Origin: a virus | Virus record (IMG/VR): IMGVR_UViG_3300025133_009669 | Coordinates: 23,462 to 87,461 of that record | Direction: 5' to 3' (one strand) | Length of the DNA stretch: 64,000 nt | Shown: positions 51,939 through 59,109 of the stretch, piece after piece | Layout of the letters: each line of letters starts with the position of its first letter | How positions within the stretch are numbered: position 1 is the first letter of the stretch | Translations under genes and position numbers: made by a program | The notes under the pieces: model-generated | Seen by the model: only the letters and a program-made list of their open reading frames with translations | Database searches by the model: none | What the model was told of the DNA's origin: nothing

Positions 51939-51980
51939 CGCCTAGATATAGTGGAGGACTGTTTTGCCGTAATTTTTTTT
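51939..51980 (-). promoter_or_regulatory. Conserved promoter-like element, copy 4 (minus strand)
   Basis: Reverse complement reads ATTACGGCAAAACAGTCC, TCCACTATATCTAGGCG. It faces left, away from the gene at 52222. Confidence 0.8.
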
Positions 51981-52132
51981 AGGTTCGGATGGGCAAAAGA
52001 TTTACCTTGCAAGATTTGCGCCAATTAGGGCAATCAAAGTAGATTTGTTTTTGTTAAGATTTTGCCCAGATTAGAAGATCTCCTACAAGGAGATGCTAAA
52101 AAGGATTGGCACGGAATTTGATTCGGGGCTTT

Positions 52133-52192
52133 GGGCAAAAACTGGACATAAAAATCACTGTGGAACAGTCCTCCACTATATCTAGGCGTAAG
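52133..52192 (+). promoter_or_regulatory. Conserved promoter-like element, copy 5
   Basis: GGGCAAAAACTGGACA, ATCACTGTGGAACAGTCC, TCCACTATATCTAGGCGTAAG. A TTGGCACG site lies just upstream near 52107. Confidence 0.82.
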
Positions 52193-52221
52193 AGGGAATG
52201 TCTCCCTCGGAGAAAATGAAA

Positions 52222-52635
52222 ATGTTTGATTCACTTTCGGATGCCCAGGTGGCGTGGCTCGCAAACAAGTTGGCGAAGGAGGCGAAGGAGCGCCGTGCCG
52301 ACCTCGCGCCCGGAGAGTACCAGACGGGGGAAATCTCCCTGACGGTTCCGGGCGGAACGGTCAAGGTCGGTGATGATGGAGACAAGACGCCCACGGTGTC
52401 GGTGCCTCTGCTGTCCGTCCTGACCATCGCCTTGCATCGGGCGGGATTCCAGCGCAAGGGGATTCTGGACCTCGTGGTGGAGGCTGCGACCACGGCAATC
52501 AACGACGGCAATCAGGTCGGGACCGAACTCGATACGACGGCGATGTACGTCGAAAACGAGATGAAGGCCCTCAAGGCTCGGTTTGCCGCCGACCTCCCGC
52601 GAACGTTCGTGCGCGGCAAGGTCACGGTCAAGTAG
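52222..52635 (+). CDS. Hypothetical protein
   Basis: 137 residues from the ATG 9 bases after GGAG; ATGs at 52198 and 52216 are alternatives, but the first lies in the shared promoter leader. Helical, with a strand-rich centre (GEISLTVPGGTVKVGDD). Unrecognised. First gene of a three-gene unit. Confidence 0.65.
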   Translation: MFDSLSDAQVAWLANKLAKEAKERRADLAPGEYQTGEISLTVPGGTVKVGDDGDKTPTVSVPLLSVLTIALHRAGFQRKGILDLVVEAATTAINDGNQVGTELDTTAMYVENEMKALKARFAADLPRTFVRGKVTVK

Positions 52636-52643
52636 GAGAGAAG

Positions 52644-52829
52644 ATGCAAAAAGACTGTTTCAATTGCAAGAATGACAAGCCTCTTCCGCGAGGAGGGTTT
52701 GCTTGCAGAGAGTCGTCCGATGGTGTGGTCGCTATGTGGCGTATTCGTCACGGGCGGCCCCCGGCTGGCAAGGATTCTCATCGAAAGATGGAGCACTGCC
52801 CCTCGTACAAGGGACACACGCACGGGTGA
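52644..52829 (+). CDS. Small Cys-containing protein
   Basis: 61 residues. CFNCKND, FACRESS and EHCPSYKGH could hold one zinc. Good ribosome site. A terminator follows. Confidence 0.6.
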   Translation: MQKDCFNCKNDKPLPRGGFACRESSDGVVAMWRIRHGRPPAGKDSHRKMEHCPSYKGHTHG

Positions 52830-52834
52830 GGGCT

Positions 52835-52868
52835 GAGGCGGCTGGAGTTTTTTCAGCCGCCTCTTTCC
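52835..52868 (+). terminator. Intrinsic terminator
   Basis: GAGGCGGCTG stem with its complement around a T-rich loop, then CTCTTTC. Confidence 0.8.
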
Positions 52869-52919
52869 CCGGGTGTACGTCACTGACTTACCTCAATATT
52901 GCTTTCTTCAAGGAAAAAA

Positions 52920-53177
52920 ATGAAGATTACCCTTTTTTCGTCAGAGCCCTTGCATTTCAGTGAGGAAGATGATGGGTGCGCGCACATCGCCGTGTGTGAT
53001 GGTCCCGTTACGACTGATGTAGATGTTCCTGCGCCCGCCTCCGACGACCTTGGACTGTTCGTAAAGATTCAGTCTTGGTCGGAGTATCTTCTCGGAGACC
53101 CCGACGATTACGGCCATGCGCTTACAGCCTTGCTCCAAGGAAAGAGGGTAAAGGTCACAATCGAAACGGTTGATTAA
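52920..53177 (+). CDS. Small acidic hypothetical protein
   Basis: 85 residues, AAGGA site. Acidic and strand-rich, unrecognised. It lies after a terminator without a CTATATCTA element of its own. Confidence 0.58.
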   Translation: MKITLFSSEPLHFSEEDDGCAHIAVCDGPVTTDVDVPAPASDDLGLFVKIQSWSEYLLGDPDDYGHALTALLQGKRVKVTIETVD

Positions 53178-53241
53178 CCTTTCGGGCAAAGGTCCGCCCT
53201 TCGGGGCAAAAGATTTACAGAGACAATCTTTTGCCCTGCGC

Positions 53242-53311
53242 CTGCAAGGACTGTGCCAAGTGTTCATGCACACATACGCCCTTGAAAAATAAGTTGGCAC
53301 GGTTCTTGTAG
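53242..53311. promoter_or_regulatory. Divergent pair of sigma-54-like sites
   Basis: Minus site TTGGCACA-GTCC-TTGCA and + site TTGGCACG-GTTC-TTGTA, with 34 bases between them. Only the + one points to a gene (53407). Confidence 0.6.
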
Positions 53312-53332
53312 GGGAGACTCACATAACTTCTT

Positions 53333-53392
53333 GGGCAAAAGCTGGACATAAATATCTCTGCGGATTAGTCCTCCACTATATCTAGGTGTAAG
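53333..53392 (+). promoter_or_regulatory. Conserved promoter-like element, copy 6
   Basis: GGGCAAAAGCTGGACA, ATCTCTGCGGATTAGTCC, TCCACTATATCTAGGTGTAAG. Confidence 0.82.
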
Positions 53393-53406
53393 AAGGAGAA
53401 AAGAAG

Positions 53407-54306
53407 ATGGCAAAGTCGATTCGTGAAACCGAAGTCGAAATCGCGGAAGCTCTCATCGAGGCAATCGAGAATGCCGAGGATGGTGGAAAGTGGGTCATGC
53501 CCTGGGATTCCTCCAATGGAATCCCCACGAACGCCACGACGAATCGCGCCTACAGCGGCGGATTCAATTACTTCGTCCTGATGATGGGCGGTCTGAGGTT
53601 CGGTGACAACCGCTGGGCGGGGGCCTCTCAATGGAAGAAGGCCAAGAACCTCGTCCGAAAGGACGAAAAGGGAACCGGGATTTATTTCCCGCGATTCAAG
53701 TGCGCGAAGTGTCAGGCCCCGGTGGGCTGGGGCAAGAAGTGCAAGAGGGGCCACCCGGTCGTCAAGGCTGCGGACAAGACGTTTTCCGGCTGGGGCTCCA
53801 GCTACGTTTTCAACAATCAGCAGACTCAGAACCCTCTGCCCTCCGCTGAGGCCCGGAACGTGGACCCGAGTGTGGGATTTGAGGCGGCGGCAGAAATCGT
53901 CGCAAAGATGGGCGCAGACATTCGGCACGGTGGAAGCCAAGCCTTCTACAGCGTGAAAAAGGATTACATTCAGCTTCCCGAAGCGGGGGCTTTCAAGGAG
54001 ACTGCGGACTACTGGGCGACGAACCTGCACGAGCACGCACATTGGACCGGAGCAAAGAGCCGTCTGAACCGCGATGGAATCGTGAACTTCACGTCCTTCG
54101 GAACTGCCGACTATGCCTATGAGGAACTGGTGGCGGAAATGGGAAGTGCGTTCGTGTGTAAGCACATCGGCGTCGAGCGAGAAGGCCTGTTCGATAACCA
54201 CGTTGCATACCTCTCCCATTGGAAGAAGAAGCTGCGGGAGGAGCCGGGAGTCGTGCGGAAGGCTGCGAACGAAGCTGGGGCAGTTATGAGGTTTTTGCTC
54301 AAGTAA
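53407..54306 (+). CDS. ardC: ArdC-like antirestriction protein
   Basis: 299 residues, AGGAG site. The N-terminal DUF1738-type domain has MPWDSSNGIPTNATTNRAYSG; the C-terminal zincin domain carries HEHAHWTG (HExxH) and YEELVAEMGSAF with the third ligand. ArdC proteins bind single-stranded DNA and protect incoming DNA from restriction enzymes. A small zinc-knuckle-like insertion (CAKCQAPVGWGKKC) sits in the first domain. Expected to act right after DNA entry. Confidence 0.87.
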   Translation: MAKSIRETEVEIAEALIEAIENAEDGGKWVMPWDSSNGIPTNATTNRAYSGGFNYFVLMMGGLRFGDNRWAGASQWKKAKNLVRKDEKGTGIYFPRFKCAKCQAPVGWGKKCKRGHPVVKAADKTFSGWGSSYVFNNQQTQNPLPSAEARNVDPSVGFEAAAEIVAKMGADIRHGGSQAFYSVKKDYIQLPEAGAFKETADYWATNLHEHAHWTGAKSRLNRDGIVNFTSFGTADYAYEELVAEMGSAFVCKHIGVEREGLFDNHVAYLSHWKKKLREEPGVVRKAANEAGAVMRFLLK

Positions 54307-54373
54307 GGGGCTTTGAATCTTTTGCCCGCGTCTCAATAACTTGCAATCACTGAAATTTACAAAGGAGGTATAT

Positions 54374-54583
54374 ATGACTATCTATCAGTACTGGCGTAAA
54401 GTAAGCGTCCTCCTGAAAAGCAACCCTGAACTCCGGCCCGGACAGGCGGCATACAACACGCTGTGCCGGTGCAGGCCGGAGCTTGCAAAGCGGGTTCAAG
54501 GCAGCCCGATGGACCCCTTCTATGAGGAGTTCAAGGGGCAGCGATACTACGCCTTCAAGAAGTACGTCGAAAGGCACTGGTAA
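54374..54583 (+). CDS. Small hypothetical protein
   Basis: 69 residues, excellent AAAGGAGG site. Basic, aromatic-rich (GQRYYAFKKYVERHW). Unrecognised. A reverse 16-base repeat lies between it and ardC. Confidence 0.65.
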   Translation: MTIYQYWRKVSVLLKSNPELRPGQAAYNTLCRCRPELAKRVQGSPMDPFYEEFKGQRYYAFKKYVERHW

Positions 54584-54704
54584 GGATATTTCGCGACCTC
54601 CTTATGGGAGAGGTACGCGCGTACACTTGGGAGCGGTCATGAAGTTTCTGCTCAAGCAAGGGATTTTAAAACTTTTGCCCGAGAAGGCAATGGAAGGGAA
54701 TGAA

Positions 54705-54968
54705 ATGAAAGAAACGACTTGCATGGTCATCGGTCAAACGATGAGGGTTTCCCCCTCTGCAAAGGGACCTGTGGTTGCCTTTACTCTGAATCGAGACAGG
54801 GGGTTCAAGCCTCAGGTCATTTTGGCTTCTGAATTTCAGGCCTACATCGACTCGTTGGACGCGCGTGCGACTGAGCTTGGAATTCCTGAGAATGAAAAGG
54901 AAGAGGTGGCCCGATTGCTTCAAAGCACTGTGGGGCGAATCAATCGGGCAGTTGCACGGCTGACCTGA
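54705..54968 (+). CDS. Small protein, single-domain paralogue of 56330
   Basis: 87 residues; best start is the ATG 5 bases after AAGGGA, with 54690 as an alternative. PVVAFTLNRDRGFKPQVI and ASEFQAYIDSLDARA align with each half of the 56330 protein. Function unknown. Confidence 0.65.
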   Translation: MKETTCMVIGQTMRVSPSAKGPVVAFTLNRDRGFKPQVILASEFQAYIDSLDARATELGIPENEKEEVARLLQSTVGRINRAVARLT

Positions 54969-54976
54969 GTAACCAA

Positions 54977-55006
54977 GAAAGGTGGGAGCCTCCCACCTTT
55001 CTTGTG
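54977..55006 (+). terminator. Intrinsic terminator
   Basis: GAAAGGTGGGA / TCCCACCTTTC stem, then TTGTGCTCTT. Confidence 0.8.
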
Positions 55007-55046
55007 CTCTTAAGTGTCAATTTTTTGCCCCGGAGATACGTGCGTA

Positions 55047-55096
55047 TGCAGAATTCGTGCCAATATCCAGAAAATAAGTTGGCATGATTTTTGCAG
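55047..55096. promoter_or_regulatory. Divergent pair of sigma-54-like sites
   Basis: Minus TTGGCACG-AATT-CTGCA and + TTGGCATG-ATTT-TTGCA, about 15 bases apart. Confidence 0.6.
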
Positions 55097-55117
55097 GAGA
55101 AATACGCACGCACACTC

Positions 55118-55175
55118 GGGCAAAAGTTAGACACAAATATCGCTGCGGAACAGTCTTTCACTATATCTAGGTGAA
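55118..55175 (+). promoter_or_regulatory. Conserved promoter-like element, copy 7
   Basis: GGGCAAAAGTTAGACA, ATCGCTGCGGAACAGTC, TTTCACTATATCTAGGTG. Confidence 0.8.
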
Positions 55176-55186
55176 GGAGAGAGAAA

Positions 55187-55351
55187 ATGTTTTCTGTAAT
55201 TTCCCTTTTCGATGGCGGCCCCGGTGGAGTCGGTTATTACGTCCTGACTCCCGAAGGTGCCTTGTCCAAGGTCTTCGACTGCCCGAAGGACGCGGAGATT
55301 TGCTGCGCCCTGTTGAACCTCTCTTTGAACGCCACTCCAATCGAGGAATAA
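55187..55351 (+). CDS. Small hypothetical protein (54 aa)
   Basis: Starts MFSVISLFDGGPGGVGYYVL; has a Cys pair (EICCALL). GGAGAGAG site, own promoter-like element and terminator. Function unknown. Confidence 0.68.
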   Translation: MFSVISLFDGGPGGVGYYVLTPEGALSKVFDCPKDAEICCALLNLSLNATPIEE

Positions 55352-55356
55352 CCTGG

Positions 55357-55380
55357 GGCCTGGGGTTCGCCCCAGCCTTT
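55357..55380 (+). terminator. Intrinsic terminator
   Basis: GGCCTGGGG / CCCCAGCC hairpin with loop TTCG, then TTT. Confidence 0.75.
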
Positions 55381-55393
55381 GGGCAAAAATTTT

Positions 55394-55430
55394 ACAAAAA
55401 TAAAGTTGCCAGCCGCAAGGGCTGGACTAT
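55394..55430 (-). terminator. Intrinsic terminator (minus strand)
   Basis: CCAGCC / GGCTGG hairpin, followed on the minus strand by AACTTTATTTTTG. Ends the 55783-55458 unit. Confidence 0.7.
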
Positions 55431-55457
55431 ATATTCTTAACAACCAAGGATTACGCT

Positions 55458-55574
55458 TTACTTCTTCCATCCAATTCGAACATGCCGGGCGAGGTATCGA
55501 AAGAACTCATAGGTTCCGATTGAAAATGCCGCGTAAAGAAAAAACTCCAAAGGAGTGCTGAGAACGACGTTCAT
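55458..55574 (-). CDS. Small membrane protein (38 aa)
   Basis: Starts in TAATG overlap with the stop of the gene before it on the minus strand. One hydrophobic helix (LEFFLYAAFSIGTYEFF) and a basic C-terminus. Clearly coupled to the basic protein; function unknown. Confidence 0.6.
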   Translation of the reverse strand: MNVVLSTPLEFFLYAAFSIGTYEFFRYLARHVRIGWKK

Positions 55575-55783
55575 TAATCTTCCCTTACCTTTTTCCTACA
55601 GGCCGTTTTGCTTCGACGCTTCTTTTCGTCGCCGTGGCTTCCGGCTCCATTTCGGAGAATCATGGCGAGAACAATTTTGTTCCGAGTCTTGACCGTGGGA
55701 CCCTTGCCTTGCATGGCGAGTTTTTCGGCCCGCTTTGCCTGGCGCGCTTTACGGCGACGGGCTGCGGATTTTGACTTCGCCAT
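55574..55783 (-). CDS. Small highly basic protein
   Basis: 69 residues, very rich in Lys, Arg and Ala at both ends (KSAARRRKARQAKRAEKLA). Likely nucleic-acid binding. Preceded on the minus strand by copy 8 of the promoter-like element and AAGGAG. Confidence 0.7.
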   Translation of the reverse strand: MAKSKSAARRRKARQAKRAEKLAMQGKGPTVKTRNKIVLAMILRNGAGSHGDEKKRRSKTACRKKVRED

Positions 55784-55796
55784 TTTCTCTTCTCCT

Positions 55797-55842
55797 TCTT
55801 ACGCCTAGATATAGTAGAAGACTGTTTAGCCGTGATTTTTTT
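55797..55842 (-). promoter_or_regulatory. Conserved promoter-like element, copy 8 (minus strand)
   Basis: Reverse complement ATCACGGCTAAACAGTC, TTCTACTATATCTAGGCGTAAG, facing the basic-protein gene. Its fixed orientation towards a gene supports a promoter role. Confidence 0.82.
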
Positions 55843-56091
55843 CCAACTCAGCGGGGCAAAAATCTAACAAATTCTGGGCAAAACCTTAACGGAACCAAAT
55901 TTGCTTCGGTTGCAAATCGAAAATCCAACTCAGCGTAATTTGCATGGTACTTCGGCCAAAAGATTCACATTGGAGCTTGGCATGAAAATTGTATTTGCAA
56001 GAATGATGCCAAGAAAAACCGTGCCAGCTTTCGGTGCGGGAAAAGGATTTCTGACTTGGCATGATTTTTGGCGGAAGATGATTGGCGTTTC
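55843..56091. promoter_or_regulatory. Divergent regulatory region
   Basis: No gene. Three 16-base repeats (near 55855, 55876 and 55955), a sigma-54-like dyad at 55976-56013, and a TTGGCATG site near 56056. It lies between units reading in opposite directions. Confidence 0.55.
55976..56013. promoter_or_regulatory. Sigma-54-like dyad
   Basis: CTTGGCATG at one end and GATGCCAAG at the other; inner boxes TTGTA and TTGCA. Confidence 0.6.
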
Positions 56092-56226
56092 GGGCAAAAG
56101 CTGGACATAAAAATCACTGCGGAACAGTCCTCCACTATATCTAAGCGTAGGAAAGAGCAGAGCGGGAAAAGCTGAGTTAGAAAAAAACTACGGCAAAACA
56201 GTCCTGCACTATATTTAGACGAGAGA
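56092..56226 (+). promoter_or_regulatory. Two conserved promoter-like elements in tandem, copies 9 and 10
   Basis: First copy 56092-56150 (GGGCAAAAGCTGGACA, CTCCACTATATCTAAGCG). Second copy 56181-56226 (CTACGGCAAAACAGTCC, CTGCACTATATTTAGACG). The only doubled case; a leader of about 100 bases follows before the gene. Confidence 0.8.
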
Positions 56227-56329
56227 AGAGACCGGGGCGAACAAGGCACGAAGTTTTTTCGGGCTACCTTGCTCCAAACCATGTCGGCGCGGCATCGACT
56301 TTCAAAAATTGCCGTTGGAGAGAATGACC

Positions 56330-56797
56330 ATGACGAACATCTTTGAGACCGAGCACACCGAGAGCCCCCTCCAGACCATCCGAGAGACCATGAGTGTTTC
56401 GACCGATGACAACGGCACCGCCCTGGTGTCCTTCGCGACCAACCGCGGGAAGGGTTCCGGCGCTCAGTCGATGCCCGTTTCGGAGTTCGGAGACTACGTT
56501 TCCGCCCTGGAGGAGATTGCCGCTTCGGGCATCCCCGAGGCTTCCGAGGCCCGTCTGTCGGCGGCTGAGTCGCTGCGCCAGACCGTGAAGCAGGAGGACG
56601 GCATCGTGTCCTTCCGGGTCCGTTCGGGCAAGGGTGCGAAGCCTGCGAAGGTTCCGGCCGGCGACCTGGGCGACGTGGCGAGCCTCCTGCGCTCGACCGT
56701 GGATGCCGTCGAGGCGGCGGGCTTGAAGCTGGCCCCGCCCGCTCCCGAGGCTGACGAGGCTGACGAGGACGAGGGTTCCAACGAGGACAACGAGTAA
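56330..56797 (+). CDS. Acidic GC-rich protein with two tandem domains
   Basis: 155 residues from the ATG 9 bases after GGAG (56324 possible). Two repeats: LVSFATNRGKGSGAQSMPVS and IVSFRVRSGKGAKPAKVPAG, each followed by a helix; the 54705 protein has one copy. The tail is strongly acidic. Probably expressed well, given two promoters; function unknown. Confidence 0.72.
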   Translation: MTNIFETEHTESPLQTIRETMSVSTDDNGTALVSFATNRGKGSGAQSMPVSEFGDYVSALEEIAASGIPEASEARLSAAESLRQTVKQEDGIVSFRVRSGKGAKPAKVPAGDLGDVASLLRSTVDAVEAAGLKLAPPAPEADEADEDEGSNEDNE

Positions 56798-56809
56798 TCC
56801 GAACAGGGA

Positions 56810-56835
56810 CGAGGGGGCGCGTGCGCGCCCCCTCG
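56810..56835 (+). terminator. Intrinsic terminator
   Basis: CGAGGGGGCGCG stem with its complement around a 2-base loop. Confidence 0.8.
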
Positions 56836-56880
56836 ATTCCCGCTGCTAAATGTAAAGTTTTTGCCCGCGGTGGGGCTTGC

Positions 56881-56954
56881 TCTGCGAAAATCATGCCAGA
56901 TAGCTTTCTGTGGTTAAACATATACGCGCGAGCGTCTGGCATGATTTTCGCAGA
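56881..56954. promoter_or_regulatory. Perfect 20-base inverted repeat of sigma-54-like sites
   Basis: TCTGCGAAAATCATGCCAGA at 56881-56900 is repeated exactly in reverse complement at 56935-56954, each containing CTGGCATG-ATTT-TCGCA. A 34-base spacer separates them. Confidence 0.72.
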
Positions 56955-56981
56955 GGTTAAGTTTTTGCCCCGCTGAGTTGA

Positions 56982-57026
56982 GAAAAAATTACGGTAAAAC
57001 GGTCCTCCACTATATCTAGACGTAAG
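56982..57026 (+). promoter_or_regulatory. Conserved promoter-like element, copy 11
   Basis: ATTACGGTAAAACGGTCC, TCCACTATATCTAGACGTAAG. The 16-base repeat before it is reversed in this copy. Confidence 0.8.
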
Positions 57027-57048
57027 AAGGGCCGGCTAAGGAGAAGTA

Positions 57049-57087
57049 ATGTTTAAGAAGGCTAACGTATGGAAAAGGCGGCGATGA
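57049..57087 (+). CDS. Possible 12-residue leader peptide
   Basis: MFKKANVWKRRR, preceded by AAGGAG, ending in a TGA that overlaps the ATG at 57084. Could couple translation of the next gene. Low support on its own. Confidence 0.35.
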   Translation: MFKKANVWKRRR

Positions 57088-57602
57088 CTGTCCGCTACGA
57101 TGGAAACCTCTGGGAGCATTCACGGGTGCGGATTGCCCTCAACCGACGAGCCGCCGCCCTTGCATGGGCGGCTTTAGGGGGCGACCTGCCACCCCTCCAG
57201 CCCTGCGTTGATGAAGTCATCCGATGGCTCTGCCGCGACCTCGACACCATCGCCCGCCTGCTCGCGCACCTACTAGAGTTAGGGCCGTTCGCGGAGACAC
57301 CGTGGCCGAAGGGTTGGTCGGCGCCGATGCTTGTCCTACACAGTGTGTTCCGAGGCGTCGTTCCACCTGACGCGACGTGGGAGCTGCGTACGGGGGCCAA
57401 GATGCGAACCGCAAACAGACTCTTTGCTGATGCGGCATTTGGGACTGGTTACCGCGGTCGCTGTGAACAGAGTCTCGCAGAGGGTGGCTGTCTGCTCGTC
57501 GCGGTACCCGCCAAGTTGCCCGATACCCAAGAGCAGGCGCTTGAGGCCGTGACCGAGGTAGTACGGTGGATGCTGGCGAGTGACAAGGAAAAATCACGGT
57601 AA
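57084..57602 (+). CDS. Hypothetical protein, GC-rich gene
   Basis: 172 residues from 57084, or 177 from 57069. Helical N-terminal half (VDEVIRWLCRDLDTIARLL); C-terminal half has ATWELRTGAKMRTANRLF. No family recognised. Its last codons lie inside promoter copy 12. Confidence 0.65.
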   Translation: MTVRYDGNLWEHSRVRIALNRRAAALAWAALGGDLPPLQPCVDEVIRWLCRDLDTIARLLAHLLELGPFAETPWPKGWSAPMLVLHSVFRGVVPPDATWELRTGAKMRTANRLFADAAFGTGYRGRCEQSLAEGGCLLVAVPAKLPDTQEQALEAVTEVVRWMLASDKEKSR

Positions 57603-57631
57603 AACGGTCCTCCACTATATCTAGGCGTAAG
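57588..57631 (+). promoter_or_regulatory. Conserved promoter-like element, copy 12
   Basis: AATCACGGTAAAACGGTCC, TCCACTATATCTAGGCGTAAG. Overlaps the end of the upstream gene; no terminator or 16-base repeat intervenes. Starts the ligase unit. Confidence 0.82.
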
Positions 57632-57642
57632 AAGGAGAGAGA

Positions 57643-57717
57643 ATGGAACTGACTTCGGGCCAGAGCCCCTTTCCGAGCTGGACTCTCTGCGGCGAGATTT
57701 GGAGGACGTGTGCATGA
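57643..57717 (+). CDS. 24-residue ORF
   Basis: MELTSGQSPFPSWTL start behind AAGGAGAGAG. TGA overlaps the next ATG. Either a real micro-protein or a coupling ORF. Confidence 0.4.
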   Translation: MELTSGQSPFPSWTLCGEIWRTCA

Positions 57718-57803
57718 GCGTCTTTGAAGTTTTTGTAAGATGTGACCACTGTGGACGCTTATACAATCAGTCGTGCGTGTGCTACCACTGTGGAAAGGGT
57801 TAA
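57714..57803 (+). CDS. 29-residue zinc-ribbon micro-protein
   Basis: CDHCGRLYNQSCVCYHCGKG gives two Cys pairs that could bind one zinc. GGAGG is 8 bases upstream of the ATG, which overlaps the previous stop. Confidence 0.5.
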   Translation: MSVFEVFVRCDHCGRLYNQSCVCYHCGKG

Positions 57804-57805
57804 AA

Positions 57806-57997
57806 ATGTTTTCTCCTGATGAAAAGGCCGCCGAAAAGGCGGGCAAAGACGCGCACACAAGCGGAATGAGCAGAGATAGGAATCCGCATCAGCCAAAGAC
57901 AATGCTTTGGATGTGTTGGAATCTTGGTTGGGACCTTTCTCGAAAAAGAGAAATTCAAGCTTTGGAAGGAATTTATCATGGATATTCAGGGCTTTAG
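57806..57997 (+). CDS. RMF-like small protein
   Basis: 63 residues. AGKDAHTSGMSRDRNPHQPK and WMCWNLGWDLSRK follow the G..A...G....NP.......W..GW pattern of ribosome modulation factor and related phage proteins. RMF drives ribosome dimerisation in bacteria; a phage version could change host translation. Similarity is short. Overlaps the RNA ligase start by 20 bases. Confidence 0.6.
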   Translation: MFSPDEKAAEKAGKDAHTSGMSRDRNPHQPKTMLWMCWNLGWDLSRKREIQALEGIYHGYSGL

Positions 57998-59096
57998 AGA
58001 AGCGGCAGAAGAAGGAATGCTCAAGAGGTCTATTAAGGGGCCTTTTGAGCTTTTCAATTACACTCAAAAGGCAACGGTTGCGGGCGCGTGGACGCCTGTA
58101 ACGATGGAGGCTCGCGGGGTTGTTTTTCAGGACGGTCAAATCGTTTGTCGTCCAATGAGAAAGTTTTTCAATCCGCATGAAACTGGGGCAGGTGAAGTTT
58201 TTGCCCCGAATCTGGCGCTCGTCAAGCTGGACGGAACCCTGATTAACGTCTGGTTCGACTTGAGCGGAAACATGCATGTTTCCACACGCGGAAGCCTTGA
58301 GAACGAATACATCGACGGAGCATGGAAGATTATTCGGGAAAGAAATCTTGAAGAAATGCTCTCTATGCACCATGATGTGACGTGGAGCTTTGAATATACT
58401 TACCCTCAGAGTCGCTTTTCAAATCCCAGCGTAATTCCGCATGACAAGGAGAGGCTTACTCTTTTGAATATGCGTATGCGTGATGGAGAGGAGATAGATG
58501 CCGCTATGATTCCCGAATACAATTCGGTAATCTATGCTGACTCAAGCCATTACTATGACCTAGCTGTGTCGGATAGTGGCGAAGGTTTGGCAGAACGAAT
58601 GGCTGGACTTGCCAAGGTTTTGCCCTGGCGGGATGAGGGATGGGTTTTGTCGGTTTTTGACGAAGGAAGGAATCACCGAATCAAGGTAAAAGGAAATCAG
58701 TATGTTGCAATGCACCGAGTCATTCATGGACTGAGGGGTCGAGCCGTTGCCGATGCTTGGTATGCAGAAATGCAGGAAGAATTGGCAGAAATGCTTTACG
58801 AGCCTCATTCGTCTATTCTCTTGGAGAATTTCTCTGAGTATGACCGTGAGTATGCCCGCGCGCAAGATGTGGTGCACGAATGGGTTTCTGGTTATGCAAA
58901 GATTGCGGACATTGAAAATCGAAAGGACTTTGTAATCCAGGCTCAAAAGGAAATCCCTGAGTATTGGCAGCTTGCTATTACTGAGCAGTTTTCAAATAAG
59001 GAGCCGGATTACAAGCTCTTTGTTGTAAAGAAGATTACGGGAAAGAATCCCAGGGCTTGGAGTCTGCCAACAACAGATGACGTTGCCCCTGAATGA
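57978..59096 (+). CDS. RNA ligase of the T4 Rnl1 type
   Basis: 372 residues from the ATG after GGAAGGA. Motif I is LVKLDGTLI (KxDG, Lys takes AMP). Before it are MEARGVVF and RPMRKFFNPHE. Motif IIIa region WSFEYTYPQSRF, motif IV DEGWVLSVFD and motif V RIKVKGNQYV follow. In T4, Rnl1 reseals tRNA cut by host anticodon nucleases. Grouped with an RMF-like gene, suggesting a translation-protection unit. Confidence 0.85.
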   Translation: MDIQGFREAAEEGMLKRSIKGPFELFNYTQKATVAGAWTPVTMEARGVVFQDGQIVCRPMRKFFNPHETGAGEVFAPNLALVKLDGTLINVWFDLSGNMHVSTRGSLENEYIDGAWKIIRERNLEEMLSMHHDVTWSFEYTYPQSRFSNPSVIPHDKERLTLLNMRMRDGEEIDAAMIPEYNSVIYADSSHYYDLAVSDSGEGLAERMAGLAKVLPWRDEGWVLSVFDEGRNHRIKVKGNQYVAMHRVIHGLRGRAVADAWYAEMQEELAEMLYEPHSSILLENFSEYDREYARAQDVVHEWVSGYAKIADIENRKDFVIQAQKEIPEYWQLAITEQFSNKEPDYKLFVVKKITGKNPRAWSLPTTDDVAPE

Positions 59097-59109
59097 TGGA
59101 GTATAATCT

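Noticed and set aside
51780-51945. Possible tRNA in the gene-less minus-strand unit
   Set aside because: A CCA and several stems are present, but no acceptor stem pairs at the right distance and there is no normal T-loop.
53365-54336. 323-residue minus-strand frame over ardC
   Set aside because: It is the mirror of a clear ArdC gene with an HExxH motif and its own promoter element.
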